Positions 1 to 7,465 of a stretch of 64,000 nt of DNA are shown here, one piece after another. The first letter of the stretch is position 1, and the number at the start of each line of letters is the position of its first letter. The translations under genes were made by a program, and so were the position numbers. The DNA comes from Methanobacterium sp. UBA176 (GTDB lineage: Archaea > Methanobacteriota > Methanobacteria > Methanobacteriales > Methanobacteriaceae). The stretch spans positions 7,780 through 71,779 of the forward strand of contig DAVZ01000040.1 in the NCBI GenBank assembly GCA_002505765.1, in the 5' to 3' direction. A model generated the notes under the pieces. It was not told where the DNA came from. It was given only the letters and a program-made list of their open reading frames with translations, and searched no databases.

Positions 1-242
1 CATTTTTTATATATGTAATACTTTAAGTAGTTTGGTATTGATAATGGGAGTTTCTTCTTGTATTAAATAAAAATCAGCGCCGATTAAACTGTTAATTGTG
101 TACTCCTTTTCACTTTATAGCTTTTTGAATGCAGTAATTTTCCAAGGGATACGAGATCAGACTTCTGTTCCATCTGGATGTGGTGAAAAATGTTAAAGCC
201 GATTTCAGAATTTTATGGCGAAATTAGTGACTTACACTCTTT

Positions 243-420
243 TTAAAACAATTCCGAACCTTCAAAATAATTCTGGCTCTTCTTTGCCTGATTGGACAGT
301 AAACCATAATCATTTTCAAAAAGAGTTTTAGCCGCTTCAAGGTTTTCATATGCATTTTCCATTAGAATTTTTCTTCTCATCCAGCAGCTTCTATAATTAT
401 GCCTTCTTTAAGGGCCTTCG
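243..420 (-). pseudogene. Remnant of an MNT/HEPN toxin-antitoxin pair
   Basis: Reading from 420 downwards, one frame gives ALKEGIIIEAAG and a stop, which looks like the C-terminal tail of an MNT-type nucleotidyltransferase. An ATG at 380 overlaps that stop (ATGA) and opens a 45-codon frame ending at 243. That frame contains MENAYENLEAAKTLFEND, the usual first helix of a HEPN domain, but stops well before the catalytic region. The arrangement is the normal coupled MNT then HEPN order, so this is read as a decayed module. The upstream side is cut off by the hairpin island starting near 441. The link to HEPN rests on eye recognition of a short segment. Confidence 0.5.
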
Positions 421-440
421 AAATCTCTCAAAAATCATTA

Positions 441-645
441 AAAATCTCTGATTTTCGATAGCTTCGATTTTTAGAGCACGGAAAACTGTCAAAATCTCTG
501 ATTTTGACGTTTACGAAATTCTCAATTTCGTAACAGCGAAAAATGAAAATTTTTCGCATGCACCGAAAATCTATGATTTTCGGATGCTTCGTTTTTCGTA
601 AGCTATGATTTCGAGGCCACAAACACTCCGTGTTTGAGGGCCTCA
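441..645. repeat. Hairpin island A
   Basis: This is a cluster of perfect short inverted repeats with different stems: arm AAAATC with loop tct at 441-455, arm GTCAAAATC with loop tct at 488-508, arm TTACGAAATT with loop ctc at 511-533, arm GCGAAAAAT with loop gaaa at 536-557, and arm CCGAAAATC with loop tat at 563-583. A last pair around 613-645 (GAGGCC arms enclosing AAACA/TGTTT) overlaps the 3' end of the MNT gene. No real gene is seen here; open frames through it are by-products of the repeats. It lies downstream of a minus-strand gene, so a 3'-end or terminator role is possible. Confidence 0.8.
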
Positions 646-926
646 TTCACTATTCCAATTTCATTTTTCTTTTTTTCGAATTCTTCTGGAGTGTAGGGCA
701 GTATATCCACATCCTGATCAAGATCCCAGAACTCAAGGAGTTGTTGAATTCTCTCCAGGAAGTGTATGCCTTCAAATTTTTTGCTTACAATGATAAAATC
801 ATAGTCACTTTCTTTAAGGTATTCATTTCTGGCCCTGCTGCCAAATAAAAGTACTAATTCTGGGTTAAATTCTTTTTTTACAAGATATAAAAAGTTTTTT
901 ATATCTTCAATTCCTTCTGGACCCAT
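603..926 (-). CDS. MNT-type nucleotidyltransferase (antitoxin)
   Basis: This 107-residue protein is a minimal nucleotidyltransferase. It has the GS motif at residues 29-30 (LLFGSRAR) followed by SDYDFIIV, giving the metal-binding Asp pair at 41 and 43. In known MNT/HEPN modules the MNT protein nucleotidylates and silences the HEPN toxin. The partner HEPN gene lies immediately upstream and overlaps it by 28 nt, so the two are translationally coupled. The last codons lie inside a hairpin (AAACA/TGTTT arms), suggesting that the 3' end was remodelled by the neighbouring repeat island. The family call is firm; the antitoxin role is inferred from family and context. Confidence 0.85.
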   Translation of the reverse strand: MGPEGIEDIKNFLYLVKKEFNPELVLLFGSRARNEYLKESDYDFIIVSKKFEGIHFLERIQQLLEFWDLDQDVDILPYTPEEFEKKKNEIGIVNEALKHGVFVASKS

Positions 927-1282
927 TTTATCACGTTTTTTGCAATTTCTAACCGTTCTTTTGCTATCTCATCGTCGTAAAGCTCATAAGGAACTCCATG
1001 TGCAGCGTCAGGGTAACGGGTAATAACAAAATCAGGGCTTAATTTTCGAAGCCCGCTTAAAAATTCACTGGGGATTTTAACGCTTCTTCCAAGAAAAAGT
1101 AGTGAATGAGTTGGACCGGGAGATTCTTTAATTGTATGGATATAAAGTGCTTTAAGTGCCTTTTCAGTGGCCTGTTGAGATAAAAAAGCAGTTACATAAT
1201 ATTCATTGATCTCAAGGTTTTTGGAAGCACTTTCCAGGTCTTTCAGCGCCTGCTTCCACCAGTTAGAAACTTCTTCTCTCAT
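899..1282 (-). CDS. HEPN domain protein (toxin partner of MNT)
   Basis: This 127-residue protein has the helical HEPN pattern: WWKQALKDLESASKNLE, then YYVTAFLSQQATEKALKALY, and a C-terminal helix ending IKWVQKEL. HEPN proteins paired with MNT proteins are usually RNases or inactive relatives. The canonical Rx4-6H motif is not obvious here, so RNase activity is uncertain. The start is an ATG behind GAGGT. The upstream region holds three 14-bp motif copies at 34-bp spacing (1347-1428) and TATA-like TTTATAAA stretches, which probably form its control region. It is co-transcribed with the downstream MNT gene. Confidence 0.8.
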   Translation of the reverse strand: MREEVSNWWKQALKDLESASKNLEINEYYVTAFLSQQATEKALKALYIHTIKESPGPTHSLLFLGRSVKIPSEFLSGLRKLSPDFVITRYPDAAHGVPYELYDDEIAKERLEIAKNVIKWVQKELKI

Positions 1283-1346
1283 TTTAAACCTCTAATATTA
1301 TTTAGAATTCGGGAGTATTTATGGGTTTAGATTTTAAACTGAATTA

Positions 1347-1428
1347 CTCAACTTTATGAGAATGTCTTTATAAAGAGTTACCCAACTTTATGAGTGATTA
1401 TTTATAAATGATTGCTCAAGTTTATGAG
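1347..1428. promoter_or_regulatory. Three 14-bp operator-like repeats, 34-bp period
   Basis: The copies CTCAACTTTATGAG (1347-1360), CCCAACTTTATGAG (1381-1394) and CTCAAGTTTATGAG (1415-1428) begin exactly 34 bp apart. Each has CTCA/TGAG ends as a short inverted repeat. The 20-bp spacers each contain TTTATAAA, which could be a TATA element. The array lies upstream of the minus-strand HEPN-MNT operon. A second two-copy array with identical spacing is at 6413-6460. Function as regulator-binding sites is inferred. Confidence 0.6.
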
Positions 1429-1626
1429 AAAGTTACCTAATCTAAATCTTTCTCCACGTTGAACTTTCTTTTTAAGTTCAACTGCATCAGTTTCTGGCCT
1501 GTCAACTATTCTGCAGATGTCATCAAAGGTTACTTTCTTTCGAAATTTAACTTCTGCATCGTTTTTAGTTGATTTCCATCCAATAATGTCACCTGACCTT
1601 AATTTGAACTTTTTCCTTATTTCCAT
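1402..1626 (-). pseudogene. Truncated AbrB-like antitoxin
   Basis: The 74-codon frame starts MEIRKKFKLRSGDIIGWKS and continues to DAVELKKKVQRGE. This resembles the second half of an AbrB/SpoVT-type DNA-binding fold followed by the tail found on many archaeal VapB-like antitoxins. The usual N-terminal strand before the (K)EIRKKF segment is missing, and a stop lies a few codons upstream in the same frame. No clear ribosome site precedes the ATG. The C-terminal residues are read through the 1415-1428 motif copy. It is probably a fragment whose toxin gene has been lost. A functional short protein cannot be excluded. Confidence 0.4.
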
Positions 1627-1824
1627 AAGATTATGGTCTTAAAATCCTTTGAAATTTTAGTTTCTATGCCATATTATCATGTTAAAATATTAGTTTTTAA
1701 AGTAAATGCTATCTCCAAGGGATTAACCCGTTTAAACCATTATTTCATTGATCCCAAAGAAATATAAAATTTGTAGATAAATAAAGATTTAAGTAACTCA
1801 ATTGAGATGGTTTTCAGGTGGATT

Positions 1825-2235
1825 ATGAAATTAATTGCAGATAGTTTTAATAAGCGTTTTTCTGGTTGGATGATAACTTTACCCGAAGAGGACCTTAATG
1901 CCCAGCGTAGTGGCCATATCAATAAAGAGGGCTGGCTTATTCAGTATTGCTTTGGAAAGGACGAAACTGATAAATACATGGATTATTACGCCACTAATAA
2001 GTGGTATGGTGATTCACATGTACGTATCTATGCGGACGGCACGAAAAAAGATCTACCAGCCCTTTGTAGTATGCATAAAAGCAGTTGGTACCCTGAAGAA
2101 GCAAAACAACTGGAAGATGAACATTTTGAATTGCAATCTAAAATCGCAGAAATGCTGATTGATAAGGGATTCGATAGATTCACCATCAACATGGCTTTAA
2201 GTGTGTGGCCAGTTAAAGACTCAAAAAAGGAGTAA
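1825..2235 (+). CDS. Hypothetical protein (136 aa)
   Basis: The family is not recognised. The protein is soluble, acidic and rich in aromatic residues in its first half (WLIQYCF, MDYYATNKWYGDSHVRIY), with a helical C-terminal part. The frame is open from 1807, but the ATG at 1825 is the more natural start because the six preceding codons look non-coding. It lies 64 nt before the 617-codon gene on the same strand, so the two may form one unit. It contains no membrane segment or catalytic motif that I can name. Confidence 0.55.
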   Translation: MKLIADSFNKRFSGWMITLPEEDLNAQRSGHINKEGWLIQYCFGKDETDKYMDYYATNKWYGDSHVRIYADGTKKDLPALCSMHKSSWYPEEAKQLEDEHFELQSKIAEMLIDKGFDRFTINMALSVWPVKDSKKE

Positions 2236-2299
2236 TCATGCAATCCATTAATGTTTATGTGAGATCACCTAAAACAAAAAATTAGGGGATGATATTAAA

Positions 2300-4153
2300 A
2301 TGAAGGATAAACAGCCGTCTATTAACGAATGGAAAGAATTATATTCTGCAGCAATAGAATTTAAGAAATTGAAACCATGGGACTGGATGTGGGACTCAGA
2401 TATATTTGGAGTTCAAGACCCGGGCACTGGTGAAATTGGTTATTGCTGCATAATGGGAAGATCAGGCGAACATTTCGCCCTGGGAGTATATCCGGGCAGT
2501 GAAGGGTTGGAGGGGTTGTTACGAATCTTATCTGGAGAAGAAATCCTTCCTGATGAACCTGTTGAGCTTCTTAATCAAAAATGTCTCATGGCTTCATTTG
2601 AAAACAGAGAATATATAGAAAAGCGTGATTATGAAATAATCAGAAAACTGGAGTTAAGATTCAGGGGGAAAAATGAATGGCCATTATTTAGAAGTTATCT
2701 GCCGGGCCATCTTCCATGGTATTTAAACAGTGGAGAGGTACAGTTTCTGACCATTGCGCTTCAGCAGGCAATTCATGTTTGTAATCGTTTTAAAAATGAT
2801 CCAGAGATGCTTGTTCCCCCTTCAGCTTCTGAAATATTAGTTCGGGTGCCATTAAAAGAAAATGGTCTTAAATGGAGAGACGAATGGTTAGAACCCTCTG
2901 AAATAGGTGAAAAGTTGGAGGAAATATTAATTGGGGCGGTGGATGAAGATGCTTTGAAGGATCTCCAGAAATTGAAGCGTCATGGAATCTGGGAAGCTGA
3001 TTTCTTTTATTTTCATGAGGCTGTTCAGGATGGCCCCGAAGAAAGGCCATACTTTCCCTACGTAATTTTATGGGCCGAAAGAGACACTGGACTCATTTTA
3101 AACACCGAAGTAGTGAACCCGAAAGAGTGGGTGAGTGTTTTTTCAATTCAAGTGCAGGAAAATATTGAAAACACCGGATCATTACCCACTGAAATTATTG
3201 TTAAGAAAAAAGAACTTTTCACTTTCCTTGAACCTATGACTTCTAAACTGGGAATTAAATTGACCCTAGCTTCTAATTTGAAATTAATAGACAGAATAAA
3301 AAAAGATATGCAGGATGTTCCAATGGATGATGAGGATAAGATGTTGGAGGCTGTGATGGAACTTATGATGGAAGATGAATCATTTCAGGCCATGGTTGAG
3401 GATGGATCACTTGATGATCTAATAAAAAAGGGATCGATGCGTGATTTATTGAAAGATGAATTAATTCAATCCGTAATATGGAGAAAAAGAAGAAAATATG
3501 ACAATATCACGATTAAAGATAATGAATACGACCCTGGGCAAACCACATTATTTGATTACAACAACTCCAGTCAGGATGAAGGAGAATACATCGACAGGGA
3601 ACGGGAAGTTGTGAATGATTACCATAATTTAATCCAGGAAGAACCCGGAATTCCCCGATTAAAAGTGGAATTAAAAAAGCTGATTAAAAAAGACCCTGAC
3701 TTTTTTGGCTCCTATTTAACGCTCTTTAAGATATTACAGAGTGAGGGCAGACAAAATGAAGCAGATAAATTGCTGGATGAAGCCTACAAAAGAGCAATAA
3801 ACCTGATAACTGATAAAAAAGGTGAATGGCCAGACTTACTGGGGTGGGGATGTGTGGAAAACAGGCATATCATCAGTACCATTTTAAATAAGGCTGTTTT
3901 GTTGTGGAAATCCTCAAAAACAGATGATGCTCTGGATTTATTCAGAAAACTCTTAAAATCAAATCCTGGTGATAATGCAGGTGCACGTAATTACATTCTG
4001 GCCATTAGAATGAAAATGAGCTTTAAAAAATTTGAAAAACGGTTTAATAAAGGCGGGTTCTATGATTCCCACTTAAGTGACTGGTTTGAAAAAAATTACA
4101 GGAAGTTTCCTGATGAGTTTGACTGGTGGGATAAACTAATGGAAGAATATTGA
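2300..4153 (+). CDS. Large protein with DUF6930-like and TPR-like regions
   Basis: This 617-residue protein has no sure family. The N-terminal third (about 1-165) is aromatic-rich, starting with WKELYSAAIEFKKLKPWDWMW, and resembles the DUF7309/DUF6930 group by pattern only. A central region near residues 245-350 (PYFPYVILWAERDTGLILN) looks like a DUF6930-type beta/alpha domain. An acidic methionine-rich linker follows (about 350-400). The last 140 residues contain helix pairs such as EGRQNEADKLLDEAYKRA and DDALDLFRKLLKSNPGD, typical of TPR repeats. It may interact with other proteins. Its neighbours are accessory genes, so it is probably not a core function. Confidence 0.65.
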   Translation: MKDKQPSINEWKELYSAAIEFKKLKPWDWMWDSDIFGVQDPGTGEIGYCCIMGRSGEHFALGVYPGSEGLEGLLRILSGEEILPDEPVELLNQKCLMASFENREYIEKRDYEIIRKLELRFRGKNEWPLFRSYLPGHLPWYLNSGEVQFLTIALQQAIHVCNRFKNDPEMLVPPSASEILVRVPLKENGLKWRDEWLEPSEIGEKLEEILIGAVDEDALKDLQKLKRHGIWEADFFYFHEAVQDGPEERPYFPYVILWAERDTGLILNTEVVNPKEWVSVFSIQVQENIENTGSLPTEIIVKKKELFTFLEPMTSKLGIKLTLASNLKLIDRIKKDMQDVPMDDEDKMLEAVMELMMEDESFQAMVEDGSLDDLIKKGSMRDLLKDELIQSVIWRKRRKYDNITIKDNEYDPGQTTLFDYNNSSQDEGEYIDREREVVNDYHNLIQEEPGIPRLKVELKKLIKKDPDFFGSYLTLFKILQSEGRQNEADKLLDEAYKRAINLITDKKGEWPDLLGWGCVENRHIISTILNKAVLLWKSSKTDDALDLFRKLLKSNPGDNAGARNYILAIRMKMSFKKFEKRFNKGGFYDSHLSDWFEKNYRKFPDEFDWWDKLMEEY

Positions 4154-4324
4154 CTTGTAAACCTCTTAGATCTTATTTTTCTCTAATTTTATTGATTTAA
4201 TGTACTTTTCTTTAATTATATAATTAGAAAAATTTTCATATTTTTTAGAATATGATTCCCCCAAAATTTAATAGATATAACCATTAAAATATTAAATTAT
4301 CTGAATTTTCCAATGGTGAGATAA

Positions 4325-4498
4325 TTGAGCGAAATAGATAAAGAGATATCTGAAATTAAATTTCTACTAGAAAAAATTGAAGGAATAATCGATTCAAGGC
4401 TAATAGGAATAGAAGAACCTGATGCGGATGAAATTGAAGAGATAAAGGCGTATCAAAAAAAGAAAAAGCAAGGGACTCTTGAGTTAAATGAAATATAG
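4325..4498 (+). CDS. relB: RelB-like antitoxin
   Basis: This is a 57-residue frame with a TTG start at 4325 behind GGTGAG (4315-4320), the same start style as other genes here. The product is acidic and helical (KEISEIKFLLEKIEGIID), with an EEPDADEIEEIKAYQKKKKQ tail typical of RelB-type antitoxins that wrap around their toxin. It overlaps the RelE-like gene by 11 nt, so translation is coupled. The call rests on size, charge, position and the downstream toxin, since this family is weakly conserved. Confidence 0.7.
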   Translation: MSEIDKEISEIKFLLEKIEGIIDSRLIGIEEPDADEIEEIKAYQKKKKQGTLELNEI

Positions 4499-4742
4499 GG
4501 TATTTCTAGAGAAAAGGGCTCAGAAACAACTGGAAAATCTTAATGACAATGACCATATAAAAGATAAAATAATTAAACTTAAAGAAGGTTTTGTTCCTGA
4601 ACTTGACATTAAAAAGTTAAAAGGCTTTAAAAACCATTATCGTTTAAGAGCAGGAGGATATAGAATTCTTTTTGAGCTTCAAGAAGGTCCTTCCATAATA
4701 GTTTATGCCATTCTACCTCGAAAGAAGGCTTATAAAAAATAA
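4488..4742 (+). CDS. relE: RelE/ParE-family toxin
   Basis: This 84-residue basic protein begins MKYRVFLEKRAQKQLENL. It has the RelE signature order: two N-terminal helices, a KKLKG segment, then YRLRAGGYRILFEL and the final strand IIVYAILPRKKAYK. RelE toxins are ribosome-dependent mRNA endonucleases and ParE relatives attack gyrase; the sequence alone does not separate the two. Conserved basic residues (R in YRLRAGGYRI and the RKKAYK end) are present, so it appears active. It follows its antitoxin with an 11-nt overlap. Confidence 0.85.
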   Translation: MKYRVFLEKRAQKQLENLNDNDHIKDKIIKLKEGFVPELDIKKLKGFKNHYRLRAGGYRILFELQEGPSIIVYAILPRKKAYKK

Positions 4743-4836
4743 TCCCTTAATTTTCTTATTTATATAATTTAAAGTTCTTAAATTGTACTTTTTCCAATTC
4801 AATAAATGTTTTTCCTGATTTCTAGAGGTGTTAAAT

Positions 4837-5424
4837 ATGAAAAAGAAATTTGAACATGTTTATCAGTTCCGAATTGACCTGAAAGATATCAAACCACCCA
4901 TCTGGCGCAGAATACAGGTCCCTGAAACCTATACTTTCTTTGATCTGCACGTGGCCATTCAAAATGCCATGCTCTGGAGTGGAGGCCATTTGCATAGATT
5001 CTACGTCACAGATCCATTCACCGGGAAAAAAGTCGAATTAGAAGCTCCGGAGTGGGAGACAAATATATCTGATTGGTTTAATATGGAAAAACCGCGAGCA
5101 AGTTACGTCTATGACTTTGGCGATTGGTGGGAGCACAAAATAAAACTGGAGAAGATAATCCTCAGAGAAAAAGGCGTTAATTATCCGATATGTATCAAAG
5201 GAAAAAGAGCATCTCCACCTGAGGATAGCGGGGGTGTTTGGGGATATGAAGAGCTTTTAGAGATCATAAAAAATCCTGATCATGAAGAATACGAAGAAAC
5301 ACTTGAGTGGCTTGGAGGAAAATTCGATCCGGAACATTTTGACCCCAAAGAGGTTGTTTTTGATGACCCTGATGAATATCTGGATGATGAAATTAGATTG
5401 AAAGAGGAACTTGATTTATTGTAA
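4837..5424 (+). CDS. pRiA4b ORF-3-like protein
   Basis: This 195-residue protein matches the plasmid pRiA4b ORF-3-like family (Pfam PF07929). It starts YQFRIDLKDIKPPIWRRIQV, has the family's GGHLHRFYV and YVYDFGDWWEHKI segments and the PPEDSGGVWGYEELLE region. The molecular function of the family is unknown; members are common on plasmids and near transposons. The ATG at 4837 is preferred over a GTG at 4828 because AGAGGTG (4824-4830) then sits six bases upstream as the ribosome site. It stands alone between toxin-antitoxin modules. Confidence 0.85.
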   Translation: MKKKFEHVYQFRIDLKDIKPPIWRRIQVPETYTFFDLHVAIQNAMLWSGGHLHRFYVTDPFTGKKVELEAPEWETNISDWFNMEKPRASYVYDFGDWWEHKIKLEKIILREKGVNYPICIKGKRASPPEDSGGVWGYEELLEIIKNPDHEEYEETLEWLGGKFDPEHFDPKEVVFDDPDEYLDDEIRLKEELDLL

Positions 5425-5565
5425 GTTTGTAATTTCAAAGGAATAACGGGATGTCAATTTTGGTCACAGTTCAATCATTCATCTTTTGGACATTTATCAC
5501 CATAAAAATTTAATATATGTAACTTAAAGAATATTAAGCGAGAAGGAAAGTAAATTGGTGATTCT

Positions 5566-5970
5566 TTGAAGTATGAGAAGGAAGTTAAAGAATTCCTGCA
5601 AAAACAGGACCATGTTGAACTGGCCTACCTCTTTGGTTCCATTGCCCTGCAAAAAGCAGGTAAACTTAGCGATGTAGATCTGGCGGTCTTTCTGGACGAA
5701 TCACTTGATAGAAAAGAGAAGTTCAGGAAAAAACTTAGATTGATAGCTGATTTAGAGGATATATTAAAAATTGACCGTCTGGATCTGGTTATAATGAACG
5801 ATGCGCCCCTTTCACTTAATTTTGAAATTATAAAGGCTAACTATCCACTTTTTATTCGGAATAAAGATCTGAAGGTAGATTTAGAACAATATATTATGTC
5901 CCGATACCTGGACCGTCAATATTACGATAAGCGATGGGCGGACAACCTGATTAAAAAAACGGCTGAATGA
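5566..5970 (+). CDS. MNT-type nucleotidyltransferase (MntA-like antitoxin)
   Basis: This 134-residue protein has YLFGSIALQKAGKLSDVDLAV, with GS at 24-25 and the Asp pair at 36 and 38, the MNT catalytic signature. In MntA/HepT systems this enzyme adds AMP to a tyrosine of the HEPN RNase. The start is a TTG eight bases after the start of GGTG (5557-5560). The partner HEPN gene begins four bases downstream but is frameshifted, so this antitoxin now appears to lack a working toxin. Confidence 0.85.
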   Translation: MKYEKEVKEFLQKQDHVELAYLFGSIALQKAGKLSDVDLAVFLDESLDRKEKFRKKLRLIADLEDILKIDRLDLVIMNDAPLSLNFEIIKANYPLFIRNKDLKVDLEQYIMSRYLDRQYYDKRWADNLIKKTAE

Positions 5971-5974
5971 AAAG

Positions 5975-6393
5975 ATGAAAATAAAAGAAAAAATTGCCCG
6001 GAAAATAGTTGAATATGCAAGGGTATGTGGAATTTTTAAAGGAACAACCTGCAGACGAAGAAGAATTAGTAAATAATTACCTCCTGAAATCTGCTATTGA
6101 GTAATCTTCAACTGGCCATTGAATCTGCCCTGGATATTGGAGAAGTTATAATTTCTTTTGAGAATCTTGAAAAACCAGAAGACTATCGAAGCATTATAAT
6201 TACGCTTGGAAAAGAGGGGATAATCCCTGAGAAATTTGCCAGGAGATTTTCTGAGGCAGCAAAACTCAGGAACATACTGGTGCATATGTACACAGAGGTT
6301 GATCCAGCCATGATTTCACAGATACTGGAGAATAATCTGGACGACTTTGATGAATATGCCCGATACATTGCCCGTTATGTGGATAAAATGTGA
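5975..6393 (+). pseudogene. Frameshifted HepT-like HEPN RNase toxin
   Basis: The pieces of a DUF86/HepT protein are in three frames. The ATG at 5975 gives MKIKEKIARKIVEYA and soon stops. A second frame gives YVEFLKEQPADEEELVNNYL and stops near 6101. The third frame runs from about 6099 to 6393 and includes NLQLAIESALDIGEVI and RNILVHMY. The last piece carries the Rx4HxY motif (6268-6291) that forms the RNase site and AMP-acceptor tyrosine. At least two indels are needed to rejoin the gene. Real decay fits the local context, but sequencing error cannot be ruled out from the sequence alone. Confidence 0.8.
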
Positions 6394-6412
6394 TTGAGTT
6401 TATTGTGAGTTA

Positions 6413-6460
6413 CTCAACTTTATGAGTGATTATTTATAAATGATTGCTCAAGTTTATGAG
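6413..6460. promoter_or_regulatory. Two 14-bp operator-like repeats, 34-bp period
   Basis: CTCAACTTTATGAG (6413-6426) and CTCAAGTTTATGAG (6447-6460) are 34 bp apart. The roughly 50 bp around them match 1376-1428 with a single difference. The intervening spacer carries TTTATAAA. The array follows the broken HEPN gene, and no intact gene now starts beside it, so it is probably a leftover control region. Confidence 0.6.
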
Positions 6461-6525
6461 TAAAACTCAATTATTATTTTTCTATGCGTTTAAATCTTGA
6501 CTTTTGTGGCGTCAAATCGAAGCTA

Positions 6526-6832
6526 ACAAAACTTCGTTTTGTGCTCCAAAGACCTTCGGTTTTTGAGAGATTTGACAGAATTTTTGGAGCCCTCGAACAT
6601 GAAATGTTCGGGACATCGAAAGCTTTACTTTCGAATGCACGAAACTTCGTTTCGTAAGTTTTGGCGTTGAAGGAAATGAAATTTCCTGAACCGCAAAATC
6701 TGTGATTTTACAGGCCCTGAAACGAATATTACACGTATTCCGTGTTTTTGCATTCAAAAACCCAAGGTTTTGATAGTTTTTGAGGCCCGTACGAAATTTT
6801 CAATTTCGAGAGCCCCAAACGCTTTGCGTTTG
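6526..6832. repeat. Hairpin island B
   Basis: At least eight perfect short hairpins lie here. Arms and loops are: ACAAAAC/ttc (6526-6542), CGAACAT/gaa (6594-6610), TCGAAAG/cttta (6616-6634), ACGAAAC/ttc (6639-6655), AGGAAAT/gaa (6671-6687), AAAATC/tgt near 6694-6710, CGAAATT/ttc (6792-6808) and CAAACGC/ttt (6816-6832). Stems differ in sequence but keep 6-7 bp arms and mostly 3-nt loops. The last hairpin is seven bases past the stop of the small minus-strand gene at 6839. No gene is supported within the island. Confidence 0.85.
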
Positions 6833-6838
6833 AGGGTT

Positions 6839-7018
6839 TTATTTTAAAAATTTTAATTCTTTCACAATAATACACATTGCATTGTCCCTTAAAACCACTT
6901 TTTGCGCTTTATGTCTGTCAGATCTCACAATCACTTTAGTTTGCGATATCTTTCTAGCCTCACAAACTATCCTATCCCCTTTTATAACAGTTCCTCTACC
7001 CGTATAAATCTCTGGCAT
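6839..7018 (-). CDS. Small basic protein (59 aa), partner of RHH gene
   Basis: The frame starts with ATG at 7018, behind TTAGGAG, four nucleotides after the stop of the ribbon-helix-helix gene. The product begins MPEIYTGRGTVIKGDRIV and continues with alternating strands (KISQTKVIVRSDR, KAQKVVLRDNAMCIIVKEL). This suggests a small beta-barrel or RelE-like fold, but I do not recognise the family. Size, basic charge and tight coupling to an RHH-type gene fit a toxin or a modulator in a two-gene module. That role is inferred only from organisation. Confidence 0.6.
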   Translation of the reverse strand: MPEIYTGRGTVIKGDRIVCEARKISQTKVIVRSDRHKAQKVVLRDNAMCIIVKELKFLK

Positions 7019-7021
7019 TTA

Positions 7022-7348
7022 TTATTCTCCTAAGCGGCCTTCTTTCACGAGTTCATCTGTTATATGGGCTACAAGTTCCAGATCTAATTCTAAGTCCTCT
7101 GCTACAACATCTATATAAGCCTTTTTATATTTTTTGTAATACCCCAAAACTTCTTTTTTAGCAGTATCATAATCCACATCCCGGATTTTAATTATGTTTA
7201 TTGACCTTAATTTATCCCGGATAGCTTCTCGTGCAAAATCAGAGGCGCTTAAGAATACTCCAGCATTCACCAATCTGGTTATCTCTTCATACTCGTTTTT
7301 GGTAACTTTTGTACCAATTGTTTTATTTAATTGTTTTACATACGCCAT
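7022..7348 (-). CDS. Ribbon-helix-helix regulator
   Basis: This 108-residue protein starts MAYVKQLNKTIGTKVTKNEYEEITRLVNAG, a ribbon strand plus first helix, followed by LSASDFAREAIRDKLRSI, the second RHH helix. RHH proteins bind DNA as dimers and are common antitoxins or autoregulators. The C-terminal half (about 55-108) is helical, and could bind a partner. The small 59-residue gene follows directly. A GAGGAT/ATCCTC hairpin lies 60 nt upstream of its start. Confidence 0.75.
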   Translation of the reverse strand: MAYVKQLNKTIGTKVTKNEYEEITRLVNAGVFLSASDFAREAIRDKLRSINIIKIRDVDYDTAKKEVLGYYKKYKKAYIDVVAEDLELDLELVAHITDELVKEGRLGE

Positions 7349-7407
7349 GCTACATATTATGTATAATTAACTATATAAAACAATCACAATCTCAAAATAT
7401 ATGTCCG

Positions 7408-7446
7408 GAGGATCCTTTCTGAATGCTGGAGCATTTTAGAATCCTC
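7408..7446. repeat. Nested hairpin upstream of RHH gene
   Basis: Outer arms GAGGAT (7408-7413) and ATCCTC (7441-7446) enclose an inner AATGCT-gg-AGCATT hairpin (7422-7435). It lies upstream of the minus-strand RHH gene and may be an operator or a 5' leader structure. No protein-coding content is seen around it. Confidence 0.5.
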
Positions 7447-7465
7447 GAAAAACGTTGAAAAAGGC

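Noticed and set aside
428..646. Open frame of 72 codons on the minus strand
   Set aside because: It runs through hairpin island A; its residues (for example SLRKTKHPKIIDF) follow the repeats and overlap the MNT 3' end.
4828..4836. Earlier GTG start for the pRiA4b ORF-3-like protein
   Set aside because: The GTG is part of the AGAGGTG ribosome site of the ATG at 4837.
6512..6757. Open frame of 81 codons on the minus strand
   Set aside because: It lies wholly in hairpin island B, lacks a ribosome site, and its composition follows the palindromes.
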